From Nectonema munidae (Eukaryota > Nematomorpha > Nectonematoida > Nectonematidae), in NCBI GenBank assembly GCA_030549495.1, contig JAUIRK010000925.1, positions 1 to 64,000 on the forward strand: a stretch of 64,000 nucleotides of DNA, in the 5' to 3' direction. The position numbers and the translations under genes were made by a program. The notes below the pieces were generated by a model that did not search any database, was not told the origin of the DNA, and was given only the letters and a program-made list of their open reading frames with translations. How positions within the stretch are numbered: position 1 is the first letter of the stretch; the number at the start of each line of letters is the position of its first letter. Below are positions 12,101 to 24,789 of this stretch, piece by piece.

Positions 12101-14600
12101 AAATTTTTGTAACTGATGAAAAGGGGAAACCCCATTTCCAATAATTTCTCCATATGAAAGACCGGTGATCTTTTTAAAAAATTGTATTTCATCGATTATT
12201 TTGTAACTTTCTATAATACACCATTTTTTGGAATGCAAGCCCGTATCACAAATTTAAAGCGTTTTTTCTGTTATTTAACAGCAAAGGAATGATTACTACA
12301 AACAAATGAAATAACTAGAACTATTTCCATAGTATGAAAAAAATGTAAAAATTTTCTTGCAAATTCCATCAATGTCTTGGTTAAAATAAAATATTACACA
12401 GAGAATTTTTTCTTCAGAAATGTAGGAAAGCAATTAGTCAAATTTTTACACATATGATAAACATAAAAATAAAAATTGACAAAAATATAAAAATCAGCCA
12501 TTCTGATTGACATTCCCATTCGACCAGTTATCGAAGATTATTCATTCTTTGATTAAATCCATAGTTCGTTTAAAACATGCAGAATATAAAAAAGTTTCTT
12601 GTAGTGTAGATAAGCAATATGGCTAATCAATGTTTTTATCTATGATCCAAAAAATTGAAACACACTAAAGACTAATGCGTTTGCATCCCCTTCTTTTCCT
12701 GCATCAGGCGCAAAAAATACATCATGTTGTACACTGACTCTCTCTTAAAGTCAATATATGTAGAGACCTTTGACATTCTGACAAATTTTCGGATACCTTT
12801 TATCAATAATTTTTGAGGACGATTGCTTTTGGGTTTGTTGGCTACAGTTCCTGTACTTTTATATTTCGATAATTTGAAAAGCTCTTTGACTTTTGTTTAT
12901 TGAAAGAAGTACAACTTTGGTTGTCAATTCTAGAGATACTTCAGGAATGACAGTCAAAAAAAGGCCAAGAGAAAAAATCATTAAAGAAAATGATAAAAAT
13001 TTGAAAAAAAAATGCTTTTACCTGAAAAGTCAACAAATGGCTGAAAAAATTTTAATAGATAAAATATACAAATAATAATTTTGAATAAATTAAAAAAGAA
13101 AATAATCAGAAATTTTAATTAATGAAAAAAGAAATAATTAAGATGGTATTTATAATGAATTCATTTAATATAAATAAATTTCAATGATCAAAAGATGCTA
13201 AAGGAAAAAAATATTTGCTATGGCCAAAAACATTTGCACTCTACTACTCTATAAGTAAAAGAGAAAAGAAAAAGCAAAGAGTCTAACTTTAAGCTCTTGC
13301 TCTTAGTATAAATGAATAGCTTCTGATTTTGTGCAAAAGCATAAATAGTTGGAATGTAAATTGCGGAAGCTATCACTCATTTTTGCAACATCAAGATGAT
13401 ACAAGAAATGAAGAATCCATAATCTTAACATTTTCATCCTTGGTTTTACGCTGTCTTGAGTTTGCTATAGCTTAATAACTTTAGCAAAAAAAGTATTCAT
13501 GCGCAGTTAAAGTTTATTGAAGTGATGAACTTTACCGAAACAACCTTATTGATGCAGAATGAACAATCACCAAAGCATTTGCCCTAGTCAGCTAAAGTTT
13601 CAGTAGACGCCCATCGACTTCAACTCTAAAAACTGGGCAAAAGGTTAAATTTGGCAAAAAGTGTGACACTAATTAAATCATCTCACGAAATCAAACTCAA
13701 AGGAACAATCCCTGCTATTTTTCTTTGTTGAGTGTAAAAAGTTCTTTCAGAACTTCGTCTTAAAGCCAATAAATTAAAGTAGTTGGAAGCGTTCAAAGTG
13801 TTTTGGTGAGGTGTGAAAGGCTTCTTCGCATGCAAACATCAAAGTGAAGGAAGAATGAGGAATGTGATCAAGATGATGATGTAAGATTCGCCATTTTTCA
13901 TGTCACTTCTCAAAGTTGTATTATAAAGCAGCAGAAATACCGAACAACTCTGGTCTTTAAGGTAAATGGGTCACTACAACCTCCAAGAATATAACAGAAG
14001 AAGTAAAGCGAAAACTCTGCATTTCCTCATCATCCATTGCAACAGATCTCAAAGTTCATCTCTGCAATTCATCTTTTTAGGCGTAAGTTAGCTTTCTTCT
14101 TTTATGTTAAAAAACAAACACACTTATAAAATAATTTTCCTTTTCAATTCTCATTATGTCAAACTTTGTTCTATTTTTTAACTTTCAATTTCGAGACATC
14201 GCCAGTGGTTACCTTCATTAGGCGTCGATAAACATTTTTCTTTCAATCCTTCTTTTTTCCGTACGGTAAAATTGTATGGGATTAAAAAAATAGAATATTT
14301 AAAAAACGTATAGAAAATTTTTAAAAAAATTCAAATGTAATGAAACATGATCAAAAAGATTTGTTTGATGTTTTTAAGATTGATTGACATATTGCAAATC
14401 CCCCCCCCCCCCCCAAAAAATGACACCAATTTTTAAGAAGAAGAAGAATTAAAAAAATGGTTTTTTTTAAATGAAAATTTTATCACATACACACACAACA
14501 GAACAACTTAAACGACTTGGTATTACGCAGTAAGAGAGAAACTTGAAGGAGTCAAAACATATGTTATTCAAAATTAATATCTTGAAGATAAACAGAAGAA
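9110..14600. other. gene-poor stretch, 5.5 kb
   Basis: AT-rich DNA with only short frames. The two longest, at 10876-11070 and 11092-11424, have no recognisable domain and no convincing splice sites. A run of 15 or so C residues lies at 14401-14415. No element ends were found. Confidence 0.45.
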
Positions 14601-14619
14601 AAAGATATTAAAGGTTCAC

Positions 14620-17600
14620 TTAATTTAATAACATCTTTTGACAAGAAGACAGTTAGGAATATAACACTTTATAATTTGGCAATCATTGATGAGGTGTAGT
14701 TTGATTTCTTTTTTCAGCCTCGACAAAGGAAAGGCGTAGAAAGATAATTTCAAAAACTTTTTATTCCAGAAATAATAGGACTTGTAAGAAACTGTTTGTC
14801 TGTATATGTGTAACTTGAAATAAGGAGTTTTGAAACCAGTAGGAACATCTTTAAGGATAGCGATCAGACTAATTGTAATTCCAACTTTAATGTTAATAAT
14901 AAAGCATAAAGTAACACTGAATGAAAAAAATCGTAGAGTAAAAGCACAACACATTTTTGATAAATGTCAGGTAATTTGAAAAGTATATTATTAACAAAGA
15001 AGATTTGATTCGTAAGATGAAACTTATCCTAGTTGAAGATTAAACGTAAAGCTTTTTTGTATAGAAAAGAGCCTGCTTATGGTCCCCCGTTAAGTGAGGA
15101 GCATCAGAGTCCATGTACAGGAGCATGTCCACTTTTACTGGTAAAGCATTCCCCTTAACTTCTTCCAAATATCGAGTAAAGCACACCTTCTACCACTACA
15201 ACGTGATCTTTCAAGTCTAGCTTATTATTTATAATTTGTCCAAAAAAATTAAAATTACCAACACCCTCTATATCTAGATCAAGGGTTCTCAACCTGTTTT
15301 CTACAATGGCCCTTTTTTTGCGCAAATATTATTGTATGGCCCCATAAAGTTTTTCATATATTTTTCTATTATTTAGAGGTCAAAAATGAAAATTCATAAC
15401 TTTTTCATGAAGTTATTCATTCAAACAACATAACATCAAAGCAAAAAAACTGTAAAATTCCTTCAAAAATTATAGAGCTTCCAATTGAGTCTTTTTTTAC
15501 TTCATATTAACGGTCTAAGCCTAGTAGATGTGGAAACAAAACTAAAAAAAGTTCATGAAAATAGAATTTTCATATAAAGTTTCAAGATATAGTTGCTAAA
15601 ATAGTTTTTGCATCATATGTATATAATATAGAAAAATCGACAAAGCTTTGGCGCATTTTTATAAATAAAAATTAGTCTTTTCGTCAACTTACTTTTTTAA
15701 TTTAAGCATCCAATTATATCAATACGAACTTATAACTTGTTTTGTGACTTCTCTACGAACTGATGTACTGTATTTAAATCATATATTTTTCTGTGGCCCT
15801 TTAAAATTTCTTGTGGCCTCTCAGGGGGCCATATGGCCCACGTTGAGAAACCCTGATTCTAGATGATTAAACATGTCAAAATGACACTTCAACGTTGTAA
15901 AATGCCTCCCCTTTGCTTTGCTTCAATTTAAAAATAGATTATTCTTGATTAACCTTTCCAAGTTTAACTTTGACATATACACCAGAAGATACCTCAGATT
16001 CATAAGATTCGGAGCCATGGATGGATACAATTTATGTTAAAGCAGAGAGATAGTGGAATTAAAATCTCAAAGCATCTGACCCTAACTCACAAGAATTTGG
16101 TTTCCTGAGTGTGAAACTATGGAATACGGAGTCAAAAGTGGGATTCAAATCGAGTAAAACAAACAAAACATCTTTTTATTATGATTTTTTCTATATACAA
16201 TGAGTGCAACAAATCTCCCTGAATCTAATTTGTAGATCATGTAAAAAACATTTTGAATCTATATAAAGAAAGAACAATCTGGGCATGTGGGATATTTTCC
16301 AAAATTTTTGAAACTGAACAAATTATGGAAATTGGTCGATACTTTGTTACTTGATTGCGGAATACCATCTTAAAAATTGAACCCACTTGGATTTTCTTAA
16401 AAATTTTGGGGATTTATGAGTGTTTGACACGCATATTGAAACCCAAATACAGCACATTGTAAATAATTTTTTTTAAGTTTCAGATGGTTTATAGATATTC
16501 CATAGCAATACTATACTACTTCACAACTTTTGACATTATTTATAGCTCATTATTTATTATTCATAGAAATACATTATAAAAGAAATGTGTTCACTTTATC
16601 AGTTTATCATTTTCATCCTTGGATAAGTATAGAGAAGTAAAGTACTCATCAAAAAGATTCGCCACATCCTATTCGTTACAAATTTTAAACCATTTTTTGA
16701 AACAAAACCAATTTTACTTGACTCTTACAAACCTAAAAAGTCATTTTCTATTTTCTATTTTCCATATTAATTTTCGTTTTTCAATCAAAGAACTAAACTT
16801 ATATTAAAAAGGTTTTTATTTCATTACTTAGGTTTTACATTTTGTAAAAGTGCTTTTTCGAACACTATAGGTTAGAACAATATTTTTGCTTTTTACGAAG
16901 TTTATCACGGCTAAGTAACAAATCTGAAGAGAGACAAGGTTTTAATTTCATTCTGTATTTTTAAAAGTTGTGGCTTTTGAATCTGATAGGATATTTACTA
17001 CTTTGTTTAAATAAGCATCGGGTTCCTTTGAAAAGGACTGACTTTTCACAATTTTTAAAGACCAGACTATAGGATCGTGGTCTGAGAAATATTCTTTTGA
17101 GACGATTGAGACAAATTCATTAAAATGGAAAGCTATAAAAAAAGAATGATCAAGCGAAGAGTTCGAAGTAAATCTTGTTTATGCATTATGGTGGGTTCGA
17201 ACGAATTAGAAACGAGATTGTTGACGAATGTTTTAACGAGTGAGTTTAGTGTATATTAAGGTTGGTATTAAAATCTCCTACAAATATATTGAATAAAGCA
17301 GGATCACAAATATGCATGAAAGCTGAGAATTCGTCTAGAAAAATGTTATAAAATAAATTAATACTCTTAGGGTAGGGGTATAGATTATTGATTTAAAATT
17401 TTAGCAGAATTAGCAGTTTTTATAAAAATCGAAAACACTTCAAAAAAACTTTTGGAAAAAAGTTGTGATACCAGATACTATGGCTAAGAGTACTTCTTAG
17501 TTCTTACATAAAAGGCTGATCCATGTTTAGAAAGTCGTCAATGTTGTGATAAGAAAAAATACTGATCAAATCTCTTAAAATATTTGAAAGGTATAACCTG

Positions 17601-17650
17601 GCAAAAAGAACATTATAATTTTCACTGAATTGTGTAAGTATACTTCTAAA
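14620..17650 (-). mobile_element. decayed LINE (Jockey/CR1-like), minus strand
   Basis: Read on minus from about 17.6 kb, the endonuclease comes first: FVGDFNTNLN near 17300, then NEFVSIVSKEYFSDHDPI near 17070. GDFN and SDHDPI are hallmark blocks of the APE-type endonuclease of non-LTR retrotransposons. Reverse transcriptase follows near 16150 (LLDLNPTFDSVFH, like the LDLSAAFDTVDH block) and 16000 (GSESYESEVSSGV). A later block near 15220 (FFGQIINNKLDLKDHV) matches the usual FLGVxIDxKLxFxxH motif. Many stops and frameshifts separate these pieces, so it is old and inactive. A small hAT element (15280-15855) sits inside it. The exact ends are not visible. Confidence 0.7.
15280..15855. mobile_element. 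non-autonomous hAT element
   Basis: The left end begins CAAGGGTTCTCAACCTG and the right end finishes GTTGAGAAACCCTG, giving imperfect inverted repeats of the hAT (Charlie-like) type, whose ends read CAGxGxTTCTCAA. CTAGAT flanks both sides and suggests an 8-bp target duplication. There is no transposase frame inside. It was inserted into the LINE described above. Confidence 0.65.
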
Positions 17651-18610
17651 ATTTAGATTTGATAGACAGCGCCAACAGATATTGAAATGATAAAAAGCGT
17701 GGTGTTGGAACTTAAATTTATAAGAGAAGCGATTGGTTGTTCAAAATGAAAGTTATCATTGTAGCACAAATAATAATTAGTTAAATTAGACCAGAAATGT
17801 GTTTGAAACCCCAACATACAGTACATTGACGATGTGAGATAAAACTATAAAATTAAAATATTGTAAATCTATATATATTAAGTCACTATTCTTAGTTGAA
17901 GCAGAGCGTATCTCTGGAGAAACTCTGTAGAATAGTGAGTTTACTTTTCTTTCTTGACTTTGTTTTGAATGGATAAGTTTGAAAGAATTATAGCATCTTG
18001 AGAAATATATCTTTATACATTATGATATTTCGCCTTAATGGAAATGTTAGTAATTTCATCAACCATCTTTGTATTTAGTTCATAATGAAAGACATCTCCC
18101 CCTAATAATGGTTCTCTCTTTTGATTCTTTTATATTCACTAAATCTTATATAATTGTGCATACTAATAAATATATTTTAATTATGCATATTTTATACTTT
18201 CATTTCATTTTTAATAAATTGAATAAATTTACTTTCACATAATACTTTTGATTAGTATTTATTTGATTTTTCAAAGTAGTTGATTTATATAGAAACTTAT
18301 GTTTTTCCATATCGAACAATCTTTATAAAAAAATATTGTAAATCAAAAAATTTTGGAGGAAGTTAAATTTTCGCGTATTGCTATAGTTAAAAAAAGTTCG
18401 GGTAGTGTTATTTTTGCGAGCAATCATATATTTTCAAAATTATCTTCATATGTTATACTTATTTTTCTATATTCGTTAGTTGTATTTTCGAAAAAATATC
18501 AGCTTTTCTAAAATTTCGCAAAAAGAAAAAAATTTTCCAAAAATTTATTCCCTTCCCACTTAACTAAGGAATTTTTGCATACCCTGGATCAAACACAAGA
18601 TATGAAAACA
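17650..18610. other. AT-rich stretch, no gene seen
   Basis: Possibly the degraded 5' end of the LINE at the left side; nothing clear after that. Confidence 0.35.
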
Positions 18611-18612
18611 TA

Positions 18613-18747
18613 TTAACCCGTTAAGGCCCATGTCGACTATAGTCGACTTTACAAAAATAAAATCGTCTGCGTTTATCAAAGCTCTTAATACAAATCTTCT
18701 GCTTTACATTAGATATCGTCTGATTATTCTGGTCGTTAACGGGTTAA
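18613..18747 (-). mobile_element. TTAA-flanked MITE, subfamily B
   Basis: Starts TTAACCCGTTAAGG and ends GTCGTTAACGGGTTAA. Near the left end is a perfect 16-bp palindrome, GTCGACTATAGTCGAC. The core, read on minus, has ATCAGACGATATC, GCAGAAGATT and GCAGACGAT. TTAA at both ends fits piggyBac-type insertion. Confidence 0.8.
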
Positions 18748-18849
18748 AGCCGATATTTGAGGCCAACTGGCTTTTACACATATACTTAACTTTCTGATGC
18801 CTTTGTGATGCCAAGACCATTTGATTTAAACTCGATGATCATAGTCTTA

Positions 18850-19266
18850 CTATCTCCACATAATCTTGTGGCTTCCATTTAAAAATATGCAATGGGAGAC
18901 ATTTTCTAATAAATAACAACCCAATTGAAGTTGATGCTGCACGTTATCATCTTTTTTTACATTTAGACGAAGATATAAGAAGAAGCGAAAAAAAGAAAAA
19001 AAATAGAAATGACTTGGTTCATAATAAAGTTCATGGTATGCTTTTAAATTAAATTGATTTCCAGGTAAAAAAGGAAAAGCAGAGAGAGAGAACAGCTTCT
19101 TTAAACTATAGGGATCTATTTTTAATAACTTAGGCAAACCCAAATCATTAAGCGATCCGCATTCCCTGTATTTTTGAAAAAAGGGATATATGCGAAAATG
19201 TTCTTGATTCTTTGAAATCGTAAACTTTGTTGAAAGACAGCTTCTACTTTTAAATGTATCTGACAT
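18850..19266 (-). CDS. unassigned 138-codon open frame
   Basis: A minus-strand frame with an ATG and mixed composition (polar N half, aromatic C half with FYFFSFFRFFLYLRL). No domain was recognised. It could be an unrecognised exon or part of a decayed mobile element, but chance cannot be excluded in AT-rich DNA. Confidence 0.2.
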   Translation of the reverse strand: MSDTFKSRSCLSTKFTISKNQEHFRIYPFFQKYRECGSLNDLGLPKLLKIDPYSLKKLFSLSAFPFLPGNQFNLKAYHELYYEPSHFYFFSFFRFFLYLRLNVKKDDNVQHQLQLGCYLLENVSHCIFLNGSHKIMWR

Positions 19267-19881
19267 TTAAAACCATAAAATATAGCAGAGAACCAAAGTA
19301 TTTAAATATACAATATATATATTTTTTTGATTGAAATGTCTAAAAATTTATATCCCGTAACTATACCATTTTTAACAGGTATATTTTTCTAGAAAAGTAT
19401 GCAATATAATAAAAAAAGTACTTTTTGAAATAAGTTCAATGTCAAATATTCCGGAAATAGACAGAATTGTATAAAAAAAAGTCACTGATATAAATGAAGT
19501 TTCTTTACACTCTCACACGCAAAATAAAAATATATTACAGGGATTAAATAAATTAGAATATTATTCAGCCAGTAAAGATTTGTCGTTTTCACATATGGTT
19601 CGGATTATTTATAAGATGTTAATACATCTTTATATTTTATTGAAGAATGAAAGATTTTTCACTTTGACAAAGTATTAAAACAATGTTTTAACAAGAACGT
19701 TGCTTCAACAAGTTAAAAGATTTTAGGCACAATTCATGACAGAACTATATCTAATTTTTTGAAGCATTATATCTTTTCTTTTTTATTGTAGAGAGTCTTT
19801 TTTTGTTCTTTGTTAAAAATTGACTAAATGAAAGATCAAAGGAAAAGAGAATTTCTAAATATGTCATACATGCTTTAAGTT

Positions 19882-19893
19882 ATGTTTGGTCAG
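19882..19893 (+). CDS. candidate first coding exon of the secreted-protein gene
   Basis: ATG TTT GGT CAG is followed directly by a good donor (GTAAAG). Joined in phase 0 to the exon at 20384, the product would start MFGQVLLLFALQSAEA, a plausible signal peptide. A short upstream ATG frame ends in a stop just before it. The call rests only on the donor, the phase and the resulting signal peptide. Confidence 0.4.
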
Positions 19894-20383
19894 GTAAAGA
19901 TCATGAAATGACAACATTCGATTAGAATATTTAAAGTAAAAATTAACTTTTGACACAAATAATTTTAAAGTGATGTATTTCATTGTTTTGAACTTTTTAC
20001 AAAGATTGTTTTTTACTAATTTTTCATTTATAAATAAATTCAAAAAATCGAAATAAACCTAAATTTCTCAACTTTTCGAGATCTTATTTTTCCCAAATTG
20101 ATTTGTGATCAATTTGAACTTTTGGAGTTTTTTATGTTTCCCTTTTTTTATAAAAAAACATAAAAAAAATAGGTATATTTCAGTTTTTAAACGTATAATA
20201 AATATATTTTATTAAGAATAAAAGGATAAAAAAAATTTTTTTCTAAAAAGTGAAAAACATTAAAATAAATCGCAATTTGTTTTAATAAATGAAAAGATTT
20301 TGCTTAATTTCCGTAAATAATCACACCCATTTATTGGATTATTTTCTTTCCCAATTTTTCCTTATTTCAACTTTTTTATTTAG

Positions 20384-21553
20384 GTTTTGCTTCTCTTCGC
20401 TTTACAAAGCGCTGAAGCTGAAACAAAGAGGAGAAAAATTTCGCTTACAAAGGAAGAGGAAGTAGAGTCTTTGGAAAGAATTTTGAAATCCATGAATCGT
20501 GAGAATGAAGCAAATGGAAATAAACAGCAACGGAGTTCACCTCAGAAAAACGTGAACAAAGCGCAACTCCCCAACAACCCTTCCATGTTTGACAGCTTTT
20601 CATCTTCTCCGCATGCTGGACAACCACATGGGCCGCCAGCATATGGCGACTTCAACAACTACAATGAAATGATTGGCTTAGACAGCCATGCCCTATCTTC
20701 CATCAACCCAAACTCCCCCATCGTTTACAAGCAACAAGAGAATTTCCCGGCAGACTACAACAGCTACCCAAGTCCGTACATGCAAGACTTTGGCTACAGA
20801 TCTTCCCCAGAGGATATTTATCACCAACAAGCTCAGGGCGCATTCTCCCCCAAAATCAGCAGAGGAATTAATTTACCTAGAATAGGAAATCCTCCAATAA
20901 AAAATAGATACGGAGTACCTCCCAAAAGTGGGATATTGCCTGGAAATTTGGGAGGAGTGCCGTTTCCAAAAGGAAACATCTATGATTCTTCACTAGAGTA
21001 TCCTTTATCTCCCAACTCTAATCTTCCTTATGGCGTGAGAAAGAGGCCTCGAGATTACTTATATCACACGTACCAAATAAAAACACCGAGTTCTTACGAA
21101 AAATTCATTAAAAGCCATTTGAAAAATCCAAAGCAACCTGGCAGTTATGATCGGCTATACACAGATATCAGTAGGAGTTTTTTGGAGAGAAGATTGGAAG
21201 AATTGAAAAATGAGCCACGTAATCCTACCCCTAAACCCGCATTTGACTCCCTTATAGACTTGAATCCAATTACAAAAAAAGTTCCACTTAATGGAGAAGG
21301 AGATGAGGGCGAAAGCAGAACTGCCGAAGCCCCAGCGGAATTAACTGATGACAGAATCAAAGAATTCAAAAGAACTTCCAGCATAACGAGTTGGAGAAAA
21401 ATCAAGAACAGAAGAGATGAATACGAAGAAGAAAGAGAAAAAGATGGAGAGAAAAGGAGCAGGAGAGATCGAATGAAAGATGAAAAAAACAGTAATGAAG
21501 ACAACTATAGACAGTATCGAGAAAAAAAGAAAAACAGCTTCATCATATTTTGA
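20384..21553 (+). CDS. cysteine-free, probably secreted, disordered protein (last exon)
   Basis: The exon opens after a pyrimidine-rich acceptor (TTTTTTATTTAG) and stays open for 389 codons to a stop. The first residues, VLLLFALQSAEA, look like the end of a signal peptide, cut after SAEA. The mature part of about 377 residues contains no cysteine. It has three zones: a Lys/Glu start (KRRKISLTKEEEVESLE), a long Pro/Asn/Ser/Tyr-rich middle (NPNSP, SYPSPYM, GVPPKSGILPG) and a highly charged tail (EYEEEREKDGEKRSRRDR) ending NSFIIF. Basic sites such as RKR occur in the middle, so peptide processing is possible but unproven. A poly(A) signal AATAAA lies at 21627-21632. No family was recognised; a matrix, cuticle-associated or prohormone-like role would be a guess. 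Confidence 0.75.
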   Translation, partial: VLLLFALQSAEAETKRRKISLTKEEEVESLERILKSMNRENEANGNKQQRSSPQKNVNKAQLPNNPSMFDSFSSSPHAGQPHGPPAYGDFNNYNEMIGLDSHALSSINPNSPIVYKQQENFPADYNSYPSPYMQDFGYRSSPEDIYHQQAQGAFSPKISRGINLPRIGNPPIKNRYGVPPKSGILPGNLGGVPFPKGNIYDSSLEYPLSPNSNLPYGVRKRPRDYLYHTYQIKTPSSYEKFIKSHLKNPKQPGSYDRLYTDISRSFLERRLEELKNEPRNPTPKPAFDSLIDLNPITKKVPLNGEGDEGESRTAEAPAELTDDRIKEFKRTSSITSWRKIKNRRDEYEEEREKDGEKRSRRDRMKDEKNSNEDNYRQYREKKKNSFIIF

Positions 21554-21626
21554 GAGTGCACTTCTTCATTTTTTATTCTACTTTTGTATCATTTTTACAG
21601 CATCCTAAATCATTTTTAGATTTTAT

Positions 21627-21632
21627 AATAAA
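21627..21632 (+). terminator. poly(A) signal of the secreted-protein gene
   Basis: AATAAA about 75 bp after the stop codon, in an AT-rich 3' region. Confidence 0.5.
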
Positions 21633-21649
21633 TTTTTGGACAAAAATTT

Positions 21650-24010
21650 AACATAACAAAGAACTAGCTTGAATCTTCAATCTTGATGTGTGCTTACTTT
21701 GTGAAAAACCATTTTTATAGAATTGATTAACTTATTTTCACTTGAAAGTTTCATAAAATCGTTAGATGGGTTTTTGGACATTATATTAAACCAATCGCGT
21801 AATCATCAATGCCAAAAACTATCAATTTAAAAAAGTATCTATGAATATATTTAGGGTAAAATAATAATTCAAGCATAAACTATCGTACTCTCGTTTTATG
21901 GTACTGAAAGCAAGGTAAAAATATCAACGCGTTAACCGGACAAAAATTTGAGCGAATCTCTACTGCCCGCTTAAATGAAAGTTTCGGTATTTGTCAATTG
22001 AGTTTTGATATAAAACTTATATAATAGATTATAATTTAATCTGAACAACCTGGAGAGAAGGACAATCCTTAACTTGTACAACTTATTTTTTATTGATGAG
22101 GAAGTAATTTTTCAGCTCATCATAATTTGGAAAATAAAGGATAATGTAAGATTTAATCCGATAGAAGTCTCTATACAGGATTATAGAGTATTTATGATCT
22201 TGTGCTAAAAGTTCCTTTGAGATATTTGAGGAGCCTTGGTGTAGCAATATCTTGAAGGATTAGGCCCTAGAGAGAGTTAGTATAATTGATGGCCAAATTG
22301 ATTGTAAACCTATGGAAGTGGAAAGAAAACAGAGCATTCCAACATCCAAGAATTCCTCGCGCGAAGGCTTCGCAAAACATTAGACTTTGAGTTGTCTCTG
22401 TATTCAGGAATAGAAGAGTAGATAAGTGAACCGTGATACAAAAGTCAAATGTCAGAAGTGCCTGGATTTCAATTCAGAAAAATCTTACATGTAGATAAAG
22501 TAAAATCAAGAGTAATCGGTAGAGTCAGATGATTATGAAAGATAAATAAATTAATAGAAAGTTAGGTATAGAAAAATAGAAGGAACAAAGTCAAACTGAC
22601 ATAGATAATTAAAAATTATTTTTTTGATAGAAAATAGCCTTTATATGGAAGAGAAGAGCCTGAATTTGGGGATTGAGTTTAGGTATAGCTATCATATTGA
22701 TTTTTTAAATTATATACTAACTCTAAAGAAGTGCCGACAGGTGCGGTTTTTTTAGTTGAGAAAGTTTTGTGCCATTGGTTTAGCAATTTCAATACAACCT
22801 TTCCAACTAGTGCAGAAGTTGAATAACGCTTATTTTTTAGGGGAAAAGTATTTACCTATAATTATTTATATTAATGGTTCATAATAATAAATTTATAACC
22901 TATATTGAGTTATTTTATTTTTCAGAACTAAATCAAACAGATATTCAGAAAATGTAAGATTGTTTAAATCGGTTCTTCTATATTTTTTTAAATTTTAAGT
23001 CAGCTTTGCAGTAACAATTGATATAAAAAATTAAGTAAAAAGGGATTCATTAATTTTTATTAATCATAACGACATGGTTATTTTAAGTTGAACTTTTGTA
23101 AGGTAATTCATATTATATTCAATTTCTAATAAATTCTATTTACAAAAACAACTATTTCAAATAAAAAGAAGAAGAAGAAAATTTTATCGTTAGAAGACAA
23201 ATTTAAAATCATTTAGAAGTAAAATTTAAACGTATAAATAACCGGAAAATATAAAGGAAATATATATTTATATATACCAAAGGTCTGAGTCGCTTGGAGG
23301 ATATATAAATATATCAAGGATCGTTTACAAAGATAAGAGAAAAGTAAGATTAAGTAAAACATTGAAAAAAAATGAATACTGAAAAAAAAATACACTTCAC
23401 TGAATCAATCAAATAAAAAATCGATTAAAAAAAATGTAACATAAAGGCATATAGATGCTATATTTCAACTTATCACTTTAACTAAAGCCATACTTATATT
23501 ATGGATAGAAATAATATATATGTTTGATATTACTTTATATATATATATGGTATATCTAGCGTAAATATAACTGTAAATAATTGTAAAAAAGCGTACAAAA
23601 TAACGCTAATTTTAAAAGAAAAAAAACCTATCAAATCATATAATAGAGTGAGTGAGTGAGGGAAATCTCTAAGCACTTTCCAGCGTTGGCTGATATGCTT
23701 GCTGTATTGCTATGATTTGGATGGCTTTGCTTGGTTATTTCTATGTAACGGAAAATCGAATTAGATGTTATGTTCTAAAAGAGCAAAAATAAAAGGAAGG
23801 AAATGTAGAAGTGTTGTATTAAAGGGGTGATATATGAGACTAGAAGTTGGGTGATGGAGCGATAAGATTTTGGTGTGTTTTAAGAATTAGTTCTATTGTG
23901 TTTATCAGGAAATCATATAATAGAATAAAATTAAGAGGAATTCATACAATTGAAAGTTCAATAAAAAGTGCCACTTCTTTATAAAAATTCTATCTCAAGT
24001 ATTCGTATAT
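21650..24010. other. gene-poor stretch
   Basis: AT-rich DNA. Around 22200-22450 the minus strand has broken open text that might be a LINE 3' remnant, but no motif is firm. The rest shows nothing. Confidence 0.35.
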
Positions 24011-24014
24011 TTTT

Positions 24015-24550
24015 GACAAACAAAACAGGTATCAATCGAGCAGTCATAATCATAAGCACTTACAAAAATTGCAAAAAGTTCTTGTTTAACAAACCTAATA
24101 GGATCCGTTTCATTAAAAATATTAGATAGAAAATCATTCCAATATTTAATTACTCTATATTATAAAGATTTTTTAGATTTAGATGAAGAAAATCTGGGGA
24201 TAACTAGGTGTTGTTAGTTGCGTAAAGGATACACTTCGATTTGATGTTTATAAGTGAACCATGAAATGAAAGCTATAGGTAAATAACTAAAGTTGAATCT
24301 AAACAAAAAAAGGGAAAGATGAAAATGATATAAGTCATTAAACTTTAAAAGCTTATTGGTATGAAACAAACGGGATGTATGGGACAAACAACGTTTATCA
24401 AAAACAATCCTTAAAGACTTTTTTTGGGCTACCAATATTTCTTCAGAAGCAGCAAAGCCAGAATTGACAACACTATATATTAGATGAGAAGCTGAGCGTA
24501 CATTTAAGTCCTCAAATACTTAAAGTCATATCTTTAAAGCACTATTGGAG
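24015..24550 (-). mobile_element. LINE reverse transcriptase, 3' part, decayed, minus strand
   Basis: On minus, one frame reads SASHLIYSVVNSG and then VAQKKSLRIVFDKRCLSHT, continuing KLLKFNDLYHFHLSLFLFRF and later KYWNDF. This is the order of the C-terminal segment of Jockey/CR1-type LINE ORF2 (QKKxxRII..HTxPLF..LxILKxxDIY..Q...F.Y.F, then TRN, then KxWNSL). At least two stops interrupt it. The 5' part is absent. Confidence 0.7.
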
Positions 24551-24789
24551 AAGATCGTATTAATGGGCTCGCACTAATCTAGAATCATTGTGATATTGAC
24601 TGCTCAGAGATTGTGGAAAAAATCTTTAAATTATTTGCTCTTCAGCAGAGAAAATCTACATATTAAATCTAACTATCTTTTAACTCTGTTACTTTTATAT
24701 ATCAGAATATATTTTTATTTCTTTATTAAATTCAAATTGTCGATCACATATTATAATAAATAAATTTTATGCAAATATTATTATAAATT

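Noticed and set aside
14401-14415. Poly-C run as a functional site
   Set aside because: A simple homopolymer with no associated motif.
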